A stretch of 64,000 bases of DNA from positions 124,001 through 188,000 of the forward strand of contig NZ_NPBJ01000027.1 in NCBI RefSeq assembly GCF_002272075.1. Reading direction: 5' to 3'. The position numbers and the translations under genes are program-made. This document shows positions 56,505 through 64,000 of the stretch, piece by piece (positions within the stretch are counted from its first letter, which is position 1; each line of letters opens with the position of its first letter). Under the pieces are notes generated by a model. It was not told where the DNA came from. It ran no database searches and saw only the letters and a list, made by a program, of their open reading frames with translations. This stretch comes from Terribacillus saccharophilus. GTDB lineage: Bacteria; Bacillota; Bacilli; Bacillales; Amphibacillaceae.

Positions 56505-57449
56505 ATGGAAGCTAAACGCGTGGATGATTCCCTTTTTCGCCCCTTATCACCAGAAAAAAGAGGACATGACCCTATCCAGCGCCCGAGCATGAGCGTGTGG
56601 AAGGAAACGATTCTTAACGTATTAAAAAACAAGATGGCAGTGCTTGGCTTTACCTTGCTTCTCGTCATTGGATTTTTTGCAATAGCTGGTCCGCATATGG
56701 TTCCATTCGATCCGGCGAAACAGGACTTGGTGAATACCAATGTTGCGCCAAACAGTGAGCATTGGTTCGGAACCGATGATTTAGGCAGGGATGTATGGTC
56801 GAGAACCTGGTATGGCGCCAGGGTTTCCTTAACCATCGGGCTCATTGCCGCAGCCATTGATATCATCCTCGGCGTAACAATCGGAGGTATCTCTGGTTAT
56901 ATGGCCGGCCGAAGCAAGTCCGGTGACCGGATTGATAGTATTTTAATGCGAATCGTTGAAATTTTGTATGGTATTCCTTACCTGCTGATTGTCATCCTGC
57001 TGATGGTGATCATGGAGCCAGGTATTACCTCTATCATTATTGCTCTTTCAGTTACCGGCTGGGTAGGGATGGCCAGGATTATACGCGGTCAGATACTCCA
57101 GCTGAAGTCACAGGAATATGTGTTAGCTGCCCAAAAGATGGGGACCTCCCACCCCAAAATCATTTGGCGGCATTTGATTCCGAATACAGCAGGTATCATC
57201 ATCGTGAATTTAACCTTTACGATACCGTCAGCAATCTTTGCGGAATCATTCCTAAGCTTTCTAGGATTAGGAGTTCAGGCTCCTTTTGCCAGCTGGGGAA
57301 CGATGGCGAACGATTCCTTAGGCGTTATTCTTAGCGGACAGTGGTGGCGTCTCTTTTTCCCAGGCTTTATGATTGCCCTCACCATGTTTGCCTTTAACGC
57401 ATTCGGTGACGGCTTGCAAGACGCACTTGATCCGAAAGCAAATAAATAG
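56505..57449 (+). CDS. dppC: Dipeptide ABC transporter permease DppC
   Basis: 314 residues. A cytosolic N-terminus, then six helices, and the OppC-type motifs HWFGTDDLGRDVWSRTWYGA (near 86-105) and AAQKMGTSHPKIIWRHLIPN (EAA loop). I place the start at ATG 56505 behind GGAGGGGAG, immediately after the dppB stop. Confidence 0.92.
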   Translation: MEAKRVDDSLFRPLSPEKRGHDPIQRPSMSVWKETILNVLKNKMAVLGFTLLLVIGFFAIAGPHMVPFDPAKQDLVNTNVAPNSEHWFGTDDLGRDVWSRTWYGARVSLTIGLIAAAIDIILGVTIGGISGYMAGRSKSGDRIDSILMRIVEILYGIPYLLIVILLMVIMEPGITSIIIALSVTGWVGMARIIRGQILQLKSQEYVLAAQKMGTSHPKIIWRHLIPNTAGIIIVNLTFTIPSAIFAESFLSFLGLGVQAPFASWGTMANDSLGVILSGQWWRLFFPGFMIALTMFAFNAFGDGLQDALDPKANK

Positions 57450-57457
57450 GAGGTGGG

Positions 57458-58480
57458 ATGTTGGAACGCTTACTGGAAGTGAACAATTTGGAAGTGATTT
57501 TTAAGACATATGGAGGAGAAGTGCAAGCCGTCCGGGATGTTTCCTTTCATGTTGATAAAGGAGAAATCCTAGCGATAGTCGGGGAAAGCGGCAGCGGGAA
57601 AAGTGTGACCGTGCAATCCATCATGGGCCTGATCCCAACTCCGCCAGGCAAAATAAAGAACGGAGAAGTGCTTTTAGAAGGACAGGATCTCTTAAAGCTA
57701 TCCAAACGAGAGATGCAAAAGGTGAAAGGCTCAAAGATCAGCATGGTCTTTCAGGATCCGATGACTTCTTTAAATCCTACGATGAAGGTCGGCAAACAAA
57801 TCGCGGAAAGTATTACGACCCATCAAAACATCAAGGGACAGGAAGCGAAGGAACGCGCGATTGACATGATCCGTCGTGTTGGTATTTCAAATCCTGCCGA
57901 ACGCTATGAGCAGTATCCGCATGAATTCAGCGGCGGGATGCGCCAGCGGATTATGATTGCCATCGCGCTGGCATGTCATCCGAAGGTACTTCTTGCGGAT
58001 GAACCTACGACAGCATTGGATGTCACCATTCAAGCACAGGTACTGGATTTGATGAAGAATCTAAAAGATGACATGGACACTTCTATTATATTGATCACCC
58101 ATGACCTTGGTGTTGTAGCCGAGACGGCCGAACGGGTGGCCGTTATGTACGGTGGCATTATTGTCGAAACAGCTCCGGTAAATGAATTATTCAATAACCC
58201 AAAGCACCCATACACATGGGGATTGCTTGAGTCGATTCCAGATATTGATGTTGCAGATAAAAAGCGATTAGTACCAATTGAAGGTGCACCGCCAGATTTA
58301 TTTTCTCCTCCGAAGGGCTGTCCATTTGCACCACGATGTAAATATGCCATGGACGTGTGTGTCGAAGAAATGCCTCCTGCTTTTTCTATCGATAATGGAC
58401 ATGAAGCGAAATGCTGGCTGAACGATTCCAGATCACCAGCCCTCAAAGAATTAGTTGCAGCAGGGAGGCAGTTGTCATGA
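57458..58480 (+). CDS. dppD: Dipeptide ABC transporter ATPase DppD
   Basis: 340 residues. Walker A GESGSGKSV (about 43-51), signature FSGGMRQRI, Walker B LLADEPTTAL and H-loop ITHDLG; the C-terminal oligopeptide-type tail has the iron-sulphur-like Cys pattern (CPFAPRCKYAMDVC, then KCW). ATG 57458 follows AGGAGGTGGG. Its stop overlaps the start of dppF (ATGA). Confidence 0.93.
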   Translation: MLERLLEVNNLEVIFKTYGGEVQAVRDVSFHVDKGEILAIVGESGSGKSVTVQSIMGLIPTPPGKIKNGEVLLEGQDLLKLSKREMQKVKGSKISMVFQDPMTSLNPTMKVGKQIAESITTHQNIKGQEAKERAIDMIRRVGISNPAERYEQYPHEFSGGMRQRIMIAIALACHPKVLLADEPTTALDVTIQAQVLDLMKNLKDDMDTSIILITHDLGVVAETAERVAVMYGGIIVETAPVNELFNNPKHPYTWGLLESIPDIDVADKKRLVPIEGAPPDLFSPPKGCPFAPRCKYAMDVCVEEMPPAFSIDNGHEAKCWLNDSRSPALKELVAAGRQLS

Positions 58481-59433
58481 CAGAAACGATCATCCAGATC
58501 GATCAAATGAAGAAGTATTATCCGATCGGCAAAGAAAAAACGGTTAAATCTGTCGATGATATCTCCATTGAGATAAAACGTGGCGAAACATTCGGTTTGG
58601 TAGGAGAGAGCGGCAGCGGGAAATCAACGCTAGGCAAAACGATAGTTGGCTTGGAAGACCCAACATCAGGCAAGATTGTATACAATGACCTGGATTTGAG
58701 TCAATTAAATAAGAAACAAAAGAGACAGATAAACCGGGAAATTCAAGTGATCTTCCAAGACCCGCACGCCTCGTTGAATCCACGGATGCGCGTTGGCGAC
58801 ATTATTGCGGAAGGGATTGATGCGCATAAACTAGCGACAGGCAAAAACCGGCAGGATCGGGTGTATGAGCTATTAGAAAGAGTAGGTTTGCAGCCAGAGC
58901 ATGCCAAACGCTATCCCCATGAATTCAGTGGCGGGCAGCGTCAGCGAATTGGGATTGCCCGTGCGCTTGCTGTCGAACCGAAATTCATCGTAGCCGATGA
59001 ACCGATATCAGCACTGGATGTATCGATTCAAGCACAGGTAATCAATCTGCTGGAGGATCTAAAAGAACAAGAGGATCTGACATACTTATTCATTGCCCAT
59101 GATCTAGGCATGGTCAAACACATTAGTGACAGAATTGGTGTCATGTACTTAGGGAAAATGATGGAGCTCTCAGACAGTGATGAGTTGTTTCACGATCCGC
59201 TTCATCCATATACAAAAGCGCTATTATCTGCTATTCCTATTGCAAATCCCGAAGCTGAAAGACGTGAAAGAATTGTGTTAGAGGGCGACCCGCCGAGTCC
59301 AGTCGACCCGCCAAGCGGCTGTCGTTTTCGGACACGATGTCCATTTGCGATGGATGTGTGTGCCAAGGAAGTGCCAGAGTGGCGAGAAGTGAAAGAGAGG
59401 CACTGGACTGCGTGTCATCTTTACAATAATTAA
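58477..59433 (+). CDS. dppF: Dipeptide ABC transporter ATPase DppF
   Basis: 318 residues. Walker A GESGSGKSTLGK, signature FSGGQRQRIG, Walker B IVADEPISALDVS and the C-terminal Cys-rich tail (CRFRTRCPFAMDVCAKE). It pairs with DppD to energise the permease. I place the start at ATG 58477 behind GGGAGGC; it overlaps the dppD stop by four bases. Confidence 0.93.
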   Translation: MTETIIQIDQMKKYYPIGKEKTVKSVDDISIEIKRGETFGLVGESGSGKSTLGKTIVGLEDPTSGKIVYNDLDLSQLNKKQKRQINREIQVIFQDPHASLNPRMRVGDIIAEGIDAHKLATGKNRQDRVYELLERVGLQPEHAKRYPHEFSGGQRQRIGIARALAVEPKFIVADEPISALDVSIQAQVINLLEDLKEQEDLTYLFIAHDLGMVKHISDRIGVMYLGKMMELSDSDELFHDPLHPYTKALLSAIPIANPEAERRERIVLEGDPPSPVDPPSGCRFRTRCPFAMDVCAKEVPEWREVKERHWTACHLYNN

Positions 59434-59454
59434 AATTTGAAGGGGGAAGATGTT

Positions 59455-61056
59455 ATGAAAAAATGGCTAGTAGGTATGCTGATACTTGTAATCGTTGCTG
59501 CAGGCTGCAGCAATGGCAGTTCAGGAGGAAGCGGAGCTGACATTGCACAGGAAATCACAGTGAATGCTATGAGTGAGCCGCCAGATTTGGATCCGGCACT
59601 TGCAACAGATACGACATCAGGCTGGGTATTGGATCACGTATTTGAAGGTCTTTATACGAAAGATGAAAGTGGAAATCCAGTTCTAGGGGCAGCTGAAAAT
59701 GTAGATGTCTCGGAAGACGGAAAAACGTACACGTTCACTCTTCGTGACGACACAAAATGGTCCGATGGAAGTAATGTAACAGCACAAGACTTCGAGTACG
59801 GCTGGAAACGAGTTCTAAATCCAGACACAGGTAGCTCCTTCGCCTTCTACATGTACTATATCAAAGGTGCAGAAGCTTACAACAAAGGCGATGGCGCGGT
59901 AGAAGATGTTGGTATCACAGCACAAGACGATAAGACACTCGTAGTAGAATTAGGCGCACCACTTGGCTACTTCGACGAGCTATTAACAATGTGGACATTC
60001 TATCCAGTGAAACAAGAGCTAGTAGAAGAAAATAGCGCATGGTCTGCAGAAGCAGATACATACGTAAGTAACGGACCATTCAAGCTGACGAAATGGGCGC
60101 ATGACAGTGAAGTGGTCATCGAAAAGAATGAAAACTATTGGGATAATAGTGTTGTAAAACTAGATAAAGTAACATACAAAATCGTCAACGACGCAACAAC
60201 TTACTATCAAATGTTCAAAACAAATGAGCTAGACTTGATTCAAACATTGCCTTCAGATGTTCTTGATCAAGAGAAAGAATCCGAAGAATATAGCGAAGTA
60301 CCATACTTCGGTACGTACATGTACATGTTTAACGTAGAAAAAGAACCATTTACGAACGAGAAAATCAGAAGAGCATTCACGCTTGCAGTTGACCGTGAAA
60401 CACTCACACAAAACGTAACCAAATCAGGTGAAACACCAGCATACGCATTTGTACCACCAGGTGTGGAAACGCCAGAAGGTGATTTCCGTGAAACTGGCGG
60501 CGAATACTTTGAAGAAGATGGAGCAGAAGCGAAACGACTTCTAGAAGAAGGGATGGAAGAAGAAGGCTGGACCGAGCTGCCTGAAGTATCGATCTCTTAT
60601 AACACTGCTGAAAACAACAAGAAAATTGCGGAAGCAGTACAAGCAATGTACAAAGACAATCTTGGCGTTGATGTGAAGCTTGAAAACCAAGAGTGGAAAA
60701 CATATTTGGATACAACACAGCAAGGTAACTTCCAAATGGCTCGCATGGGCTGGATTGGCGTCCTTGTAGATCCAGTTGTTATCCTGGACTATTACTTGGG
60801 TGACAGCCCGAACAACCGCACAAACTGGGTGAATGAAGAGTACGACCAGCTTATGGCCGATGCTAAAGTAGAACAAGATCCAGAAGCACGTTATGAACTA
60901 TTGCACCAAGCAGAAGCTGTACTAATGGAAGATCTGCCGTTCAACCCGATCTACCATTATACAAACAACTACCTGACTTCACAGAACTTCGAAAACATTG
61001 TCTATCCGGTAAACCGCTATCCTTACCTGAAATGGGCAGAAAAAGTATCTGAGTAA
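59455..61056 (+). CDS. dppE: Peptide-binding lipoprotein DppE
   Basis: 533 residues, family 5 solute-binding protein. Signal KKWLVGMLILVIVAAGC with the lipobox Cys at 18, then EPPDLDPALATDTTSGWVLD and FTLRDDTKWSDG with the typical family 5 motif. It captures di- or oligopeptides outside and delivers them to DppBC. I place the start at ATG 59455 behind AGGGGGAAG. It is the last gene of the operon before a terminator. Confidence 0.92.
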   Translation: MKKWLVGMLILVIVAAGCSNGSSGGSGADIAQEITVNAMSEPPDLDPALATDTTSGWVLDHVFEGLYTKDESGNPVLGAAENVDVSEDGKTYTFTLRDDTKWSDGSNVTAQDFEYGWKRVLNPDTGSSFAFYMYYIKGAEAYNKGDGAVEDVGITAQDDKTLVVELGAPLGYFDELLTMWTFYPVKQELVEENSAWSAEADTYVSNGPFKLTKWAHDSEVVIEKNENYWDNSVVKLDKVTYKIVNDATTYYQMFKTNELDLIQTLPSDVLDQEKESEEYSEVPYFGTYMYMFNVEKEPFTNEKIRRAFTLAVDRETLTQNVTKSGETPAYAFVPPGVETPEGDFRETGGEYFEEDGAEAKRLLEEGMEEEGWTELPEVSISYNTAENNKKIAEAVQAMYKDNLGVDVKLENQEWKTYLDTTQQGNFQMARMGWIGVLVDPVVILDYYLGDSPNNRTNWVNEEYDQLMADAKVEQDPEARYELLHQAEAVLMEDLPFNPIYHYTNNYLTSQNFENIVYPVNRYPYLKWAEKVSE

Positions 61057-61069
61057 CACTGAACTGATG

Positions 61070-61102
61070 GAAAGCGGGATCTCTGGCAGATCTCGCTTTC
61101 TG
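61070..61102 (+). terminator. Terminator of the dpp operon
   Basis: GAAAGCGGGATCT pairs with AGATCTCGCTTTC around a 5-base loop; the T run is short. Confidence 0.75.
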
Positions 61103-61127
61103 TTACATAGGAAAGGAGCTTATATCA

Positions 61128-61496
61128 ATGAAGTGGAAAGTATCTCTATTCTTCTTAACCCTCCTCGGCTGGTACATCGCAACAGTTGCTGCTCCATTTT
61201 CGCTAGCAGATCTATCTAATATCGCATTTCTAATCGGCCTCATTTTAATCATAATCGCAGCAATCGCACTCATCCTACATACAGGATTCCTGACTCCATT
61301 GATCCACGGCTTCCAAATAATCGGCGAACGTATGGTACGTAAATCGAGGTCTGCAGAACGTGCAGACAGCCAAATGAGAAATGATCCTAACATGCAATCA
61401 TTCAAAGCTAATTTAGCGGATCGTATTACGCAAAGCACTTTTATAGTAGGAACTAGCTCTATACTTACTTCTGTGATTATTATATTTATGCTTTAA
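61128..61496 (+). CDS. Small membrane protein, DUF3899-like
   Basis: 122 residues: three hydrophobic segments (about 5-24, 30-55, 100-121) around a polar basic loop (GERMVRKSRSAERADSQMRN). Layout and length resemble DUF3899 proteins of Bacillaceae, of unknown function; I could not confirm this by alignment. GAAAGGAGC precedes ATG 61128. It follows the dpp terminator and is probably independent. Confidence 0.6.
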   Translation: MKWKVSLFFLTLLGWYIATVAAPFSLADLSNIAFLIGLILIIIAAIALILHTGFLTPLIHGFQIIGERMVRKSRSAERADSQMRNDPNMQSFKANLADRITQSTFIVGTSSILTSVIIIFML

Positions 61497-61516
61497 GAGA
61501 GAGAAACAAAGCTTAT

Positions 61517-61556
61517 AAGAGCAGCTTCTTCTGTGCGAGCAGGAGGGGCTGTTTTT
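61517..61556 (+). terminator. Possible terminator, imperfect stem
   Basis: GAGCAGC pairs imperfectly with GGGGCTGTTTTT around an internal loop, just after the DUF3899-like gene. Confidence 0.45.
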
Positions 61557-61658
61557 GATGGAACTTTAGCGTAGGGTATACGTAATTTAAAAGAGACTCT
61601 GCTTTAATGATTAAAACTCTCACTGATTTTAAGTGTGATATACAGGAGGTGTTCCCGT

Positions 61659-61835
61659 ATGAGAACGCTCACGACTTTGATTGTTATCATAGCCGTTATG
61701 CACATTAGTAGCCTTATCAATGTAACGCTCTTGGATGGAGAATGGAGCGGCATTGTGACCTGGCTTTCAACTATCTTATTTGTCGTAAGCATGGTCGTAT
61801 ATGGCAGAGAAGTGAATAAATATCGAAAGAAATAA
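61659..61835 (+). CDS. Small two-helix membrane protein
   Basis: 58 residues: two hydrophobic helices (about 3-22 and 33-50) and a basic tail (GREVNKYRKK). CAGGAGGTG lies 7 bases before ATG 61659, a strong ribosome site. It resembles in layout the 53-residue protein at 9523. The family is not recognised. It stands alone just upstream of rlmH. Confidence 0.65.
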   Translation: MRTLTTLIVIIAVMHISSLINVTLLDGEWSGIVTWLSTILFVVSMVVYGREVNKYRKK

Positions 61836-61969
61836 TTCTGAAATCGGAAGATTATCCCTCAAAATACATGATATATACTCCGTCATTCTTCATAAAACAC
61901 TGTGTAAACTCTGCCAATCAGCTATATAATGACAGATAGAGACAATTTGGACGGAAAGAAGGCAATCAA

Positions 61970-62449
61970 ATGAAAATCACCATCATCAGCGTCGGCAAAC
62001 TAAAGGAAAAATACCTCAAGCAAGGCATAGAGGAATACACCAAACGCCTCGGCGCCTACGCCAAAGTCGACCTAATCGAAGTACCAGACGAAAAAGCCCC
62101 CGAAAATCTAAGCGAAGCCGACATGCAAATCGTCAAACAAAAAGAAGGCGACCGCATCCTGTCGAAAATCGGCCCCGACGACTACGTCATTTCCCTGGAA
62201 ATAAAAGGCCAAATGATCACATCTGAACAACTCGCGTCGAAAATTGACAGTTTAGCGACGTATGGAAAGAGCAAAATTGTGTTTGTGATTGGAGGATCGT
62301 TGGGGTTGAGTGAGGAAGTAATGCAGCGAAGTGATTATGCGCTGTCGTTTTCGAAGATGACTTTTCCGCATCAGTTGATGAAGTTGGTGTTGGTGGAGCA
62401 GGTTTATCGAGCTTTTCGGATTATTAAGGGGGAACCGTATCATAAGTAA
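61970..62449 (+). CDS. rlmH: 23S rRNA (pseudouridine1915-N3)-methyltransferase RlmH
   Basis: 159 residues, full-length SPOUT methyltransferase: [20 protein letters not shown] at the start, SAM-binding knot [14 protein letters not shown], and the conserved C-terminal [20 protein letters not shown] and GEPYHK. It methylates pseudouridine 1915 in the 50S A-site helix. Third codon positions are mainly A or C up to about 62240 and mainly G or T afterwards, an abrupt change within one gene. The 3' end (GAACCGTATCATAAGTAA) is the site where SCC elements insert in staphylococci. Confidence 0.95.
   Translation: MKITIISVGKLKEKYLKQGIEEYTKRLGAYAKVDLIEVPDEKAPENLSEADMQIVKQKEGDRILSKIGPDDYVISLEIKGQMITSEQLASKIDSLATYGKSKIVFVIGGSLGLSEEVMQRSDYALSFSKMTFPHQLMKLVLVEQVYRAFRIIKGEPYHK
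62432..62449 (+). other. Candidate attachment site at the rlmH 3' end
   Basis: GAACCGTATCATAAGTAA agrees with the staphylococcal SCC attB (GAAGCRTATCATAARTGA) at 16 of 18 positions. The agreement is partly forced by the conserved protein end EPYHK, so this is suggestive only. A second copy would have to lie beyond 64 kb. Confidence 0.35.
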
Positions 62450-62510
62450 ATGAGGTAGAATTAGAAGATAGTCGCTTTTATTTACTAGAGAAATAATAAG
62501 GAGAGTAAAA

Positions 62511-62906
62511 ATGAAGAAAAATATATATGTCGTAGGCGCGGTAATAAAACGTAATAACAAGATTCTATGTGCTCAAAGAGGAACCGAAAAATCCTTACCT
62601 CTAAAATGGGAATTCCCCGGCGGCAAGATCGAAAAAGATGAAACACCTCAAGAAGCTTTGAAAAGAGAAATTACTGAAGAGATGCACTGCACTATATCCA
62701 TAGGGGAAGCTGTAGAAGATACTACATATGAGTACGATTTTGGAATAGTAAACTTAAAGACATATTATTGTGAACTACTTAAAGGTGAACCCATACTAAC
62801 GGAACATGTAACAATAAAGTGGTTGGCTCCAGAAGAATTATCTTCATTAGACTGGGCGCCTGCTGATATTCCGGCAATTGAAAGAATCCAATTAGATCAT
62901 AAATAA
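62511..62906 (+). CDS. Nudix hydrolase, MutT-like nucleoside-triphosphate pyrophosphohydrolase
   Basis: 131 residues. The Nudix box is GGKIEKDETPQEALKREITE (about 38-57) followed by EM, with the REITEE core that binds Mg. The start VVGAVIKRNNKILCAQRG and PLKWEFPGGK are those of MutT/NudG-type enzymes that remove oxidised or methylated dNTPs; nucleotide choice is unknown. AAGGAGAG precedes ATG 62511. The helicase gene begins 84 bases after its stop; this pairing suggests a shared role. Confidence 0.87.
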   Translation: MKKNIYVVGAVIKRNNKILCAQRGTEKSLPLKWEFPGGKIEKDETPQEALKREITEEMHCTISIGEAVEDTTYEYDFGIVNLKTYYCELLKGEPILTEHVTIKWLAPEELSSLDWAPADIPAIERIQLDHK

Positions 62907-62990
62907 GCACAATTTACTAACTATCCATTTACATACACCGATAAAAAACATTACAATTAAACTATTAATTGGTAATGAATGGTGGAGTGA

Positions 62991-64000
62991 ATGGATAATT
63001 TTATTAACAGCCTGAAAGATTCATTGCATAACGGATTTATTGATCACACATATAGTAACCAAAAGAATTTTAATCCACAATTATTAGTAAATAATCATCA
63101 AGAGAATACAACAGTCTTACAATCCTTATTGGAGGAATTGGAAGTTTGTCAGAGCTTTATTTTCTCAGTTGCTTTTATTACAGAAAGTGGATTGGCTACA
63201 TTGAAGACACATCTGTATGATTTGGCGCGTAAAGGGATAAAGGGGCGTATTTTAACGTCTACTTTTCTACAGTTTAATTCGCCGAAGGCTTTTAGAGAAT
63301 TACTTAAAATCTCAAATGTAGAAGTAAGGCTAACAGATTTACCAGGATTCCATGCCAAAGGTTATATATTTCATCATAAGATGTACCACACCTTAGTTAT
63401 AGGTAGTTCGAATTTAACTGCACAAGCACTTCAAGTGAATTATGAGTGGAATGTGAAGCTGAATTCTCATGAGAATGGCGAGATTATTCGGCACTTTTCT
63501 AATCAATTTGATGATGTGTGGGATCAGGCCTTTCCTTTAACGGAGGAGTGGATCAATCGGTACGCTGCAATTTATGAAGAAAGTAAAGAAAAGCGTGCTA
63601 TAGATAAGGTTATTGAATTACCTGCTGATTATCGAATAAATTCTATTCAAGATGCTATAAGTATTGAACCCAACAAAATGCAAGTAGCAGCGTTAGCACA
63701 GATTAAGGCAGTGAGAGATGCTGGTCATCAAAAAGGCTTAGTAGTATCTGCTACCGGGACAGGGAAAACTTTTCTTTCTGCTTTTGATGTACGTAATGTG
63801 CAGCCGGAACGCATGCTTTTCATTGTACATAGAGAACAGATCCTACACAAAGCAATGGCGGACTATAAGAAAATCTTAGGTGGCCACGATGAGCAATTCG
63901 GTATTCTATCAGGGGCTTCTAGAGAGATTGATAGAAAGTACGTATTTGCTACGATACAAACATTGTCTAAATCTGACAATCTTGCTTTATTTGATAAAGA
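62991..64000 (+). CDS. PLD-domain plus SF2 helicase protein (partial, DUF3427 type)
   Basis: ATG 62991 (GGTGGAG upstream) opens an uninterrupted frame to the window edge, 336 visible residues. Residues about 40-180 form a phospholipase-D-like nuclease domain (FHAKGYIFHHK near 121, then IGSSNLTAQAL). Residues about 225 on begin an SF2 helicase: NKMQVAALAQIKAV (Q-like), Walker A SATGTGKTFLSAF (near 253), MLFIVHREQIL and FATIQTLSKS. The order is that of helicases ending in DUF3427, often placed in defence islands. The C-terminal part, including the DEAD/DEAH box, lies outside. Confidence 0.8.
   Translation, partial: MDNFINSLKDSLHNGFIDHTYSNQKNFNPQLLVNNHQENTTVLQSLLEELEVCQSFIFSVAFITESGLATLKTHLYDLARKGIKGRILTSTFLQFNSPKAFRELLKISNVEVRLTDLPGFHAKGYIFHHKMYHTLVIGSSNLTAQALQVNYEWNVKLNSHENGEIIRHFSNQFDDVWDQAFPLTEEWINRYAAIYEESKEKRAIDKVIELPADYRINSIQDAISIEPNKMQVAALAQIKAVRDAGHQKGLVVSATGTGKTFLSAFDVRNVQPERMLFIVHREQILHKAMADYKKILGGHDEQFGILSGASREIDRKYVFATIQTLSKSDNLALFDK

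Noticed and set aside
62252-62560. Minus-strand frame across the end of rlmH
   Set aside because: It overlaps rlmH and the Nudix start, with no start signal.

Overview
The window reads as chromosomal DNA of a low-GC Gram-positive spore-former of the Bacillaceae. The basis is Rap/Phr signalling pairs, catabolite-responsive cre-like sites, MhqR-type operators, strong AAGGAGG ribosome sites, many TTG/GTG starts, and relatives of Bacillus subtilis genes (dbpA/yxiN, pbpA, dppA-E, rlmH, mhq genes). Genus is a guess (Terribacillus- or Virgibacillus-like). I found no tRNA, rRNA, CRISPR array or intact insertion sequence.

Layout. 1-9.7 kb: mixed single genes (TPR protein, SDR enzyme with divergent TetR regulator, ProP-like transporter, MaoC hydratase, a GNAT-cupin fusion, an orphan Rap protein, a STAS protein, small membrane proteins). 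9.8-14.1 kb: a quinone/electrophile detoxification operon (nitroreductase, two tandem ring-cleaving dioxygenases, carboxylesterase, WrbA-type quinone reductase) behind a promoter carrying three copies of an MhqR-like palindrome. 14.2-19.5 kb: small membrane proteins, a frameshifted YesK-like gene, a Gfo/Idh oxidoreductase, a dehydrogenase remnant and a Rap-Phr pair. 19.5-24.7 kb: glycosyltransferase, DbpA-type RNA helicase, class B penicillin-binding protein. 24.7-29.5 kb: a DUF956 (ManO-like) gene and a mannose-class PTS operon whose leader carries a cre-like site and a RAT/terminator switch. 29.5-33.4 kb: amino-acid permease, DUF421 protein, second Rap-Phr pair. 33.4-37.9 kb: beta-glucoside operon (EIIBCA, phospho-beta-glucosidase, LicT-like antiterminator) with its own RAT/terminator. 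38-38.8 kb: frameshifted RidA gene and divergent HxlR regulator. 39.3-47.3 kb: LacI-controlled sugar ABC importer with oxidoreductase, a lipoprotein of unknown role and CutC. 47.5-61.1 kb: a peptide and amino-acid utilisation block (symporter, pyrrolidone carboxyl peptidase, S9 peptidase, amidohydrolase, Lrp regulator, M42 peptidase, DppA and a full dipeptide ABC transporter). 61.1-62.4 kb: small membrane proteins and rlmH. 62.5-64 kb: a Nudix hydrolase and a PLD-domain plus SF2 helicase that runs off the edge; this pair sits directly behind the rlmH 3' end, the site used by SCC elements in staphylococci.

The most rewarding points are the two unlisted phr genes, the antitermination switch in front of a mannose-class PTS operon with a plausible regulator 11 kb away, the triple operator of the quinone operon, the possible defence pair behind rlmH, and several single-base frameshifts (YesK-like, RidA) that need read-level checking.
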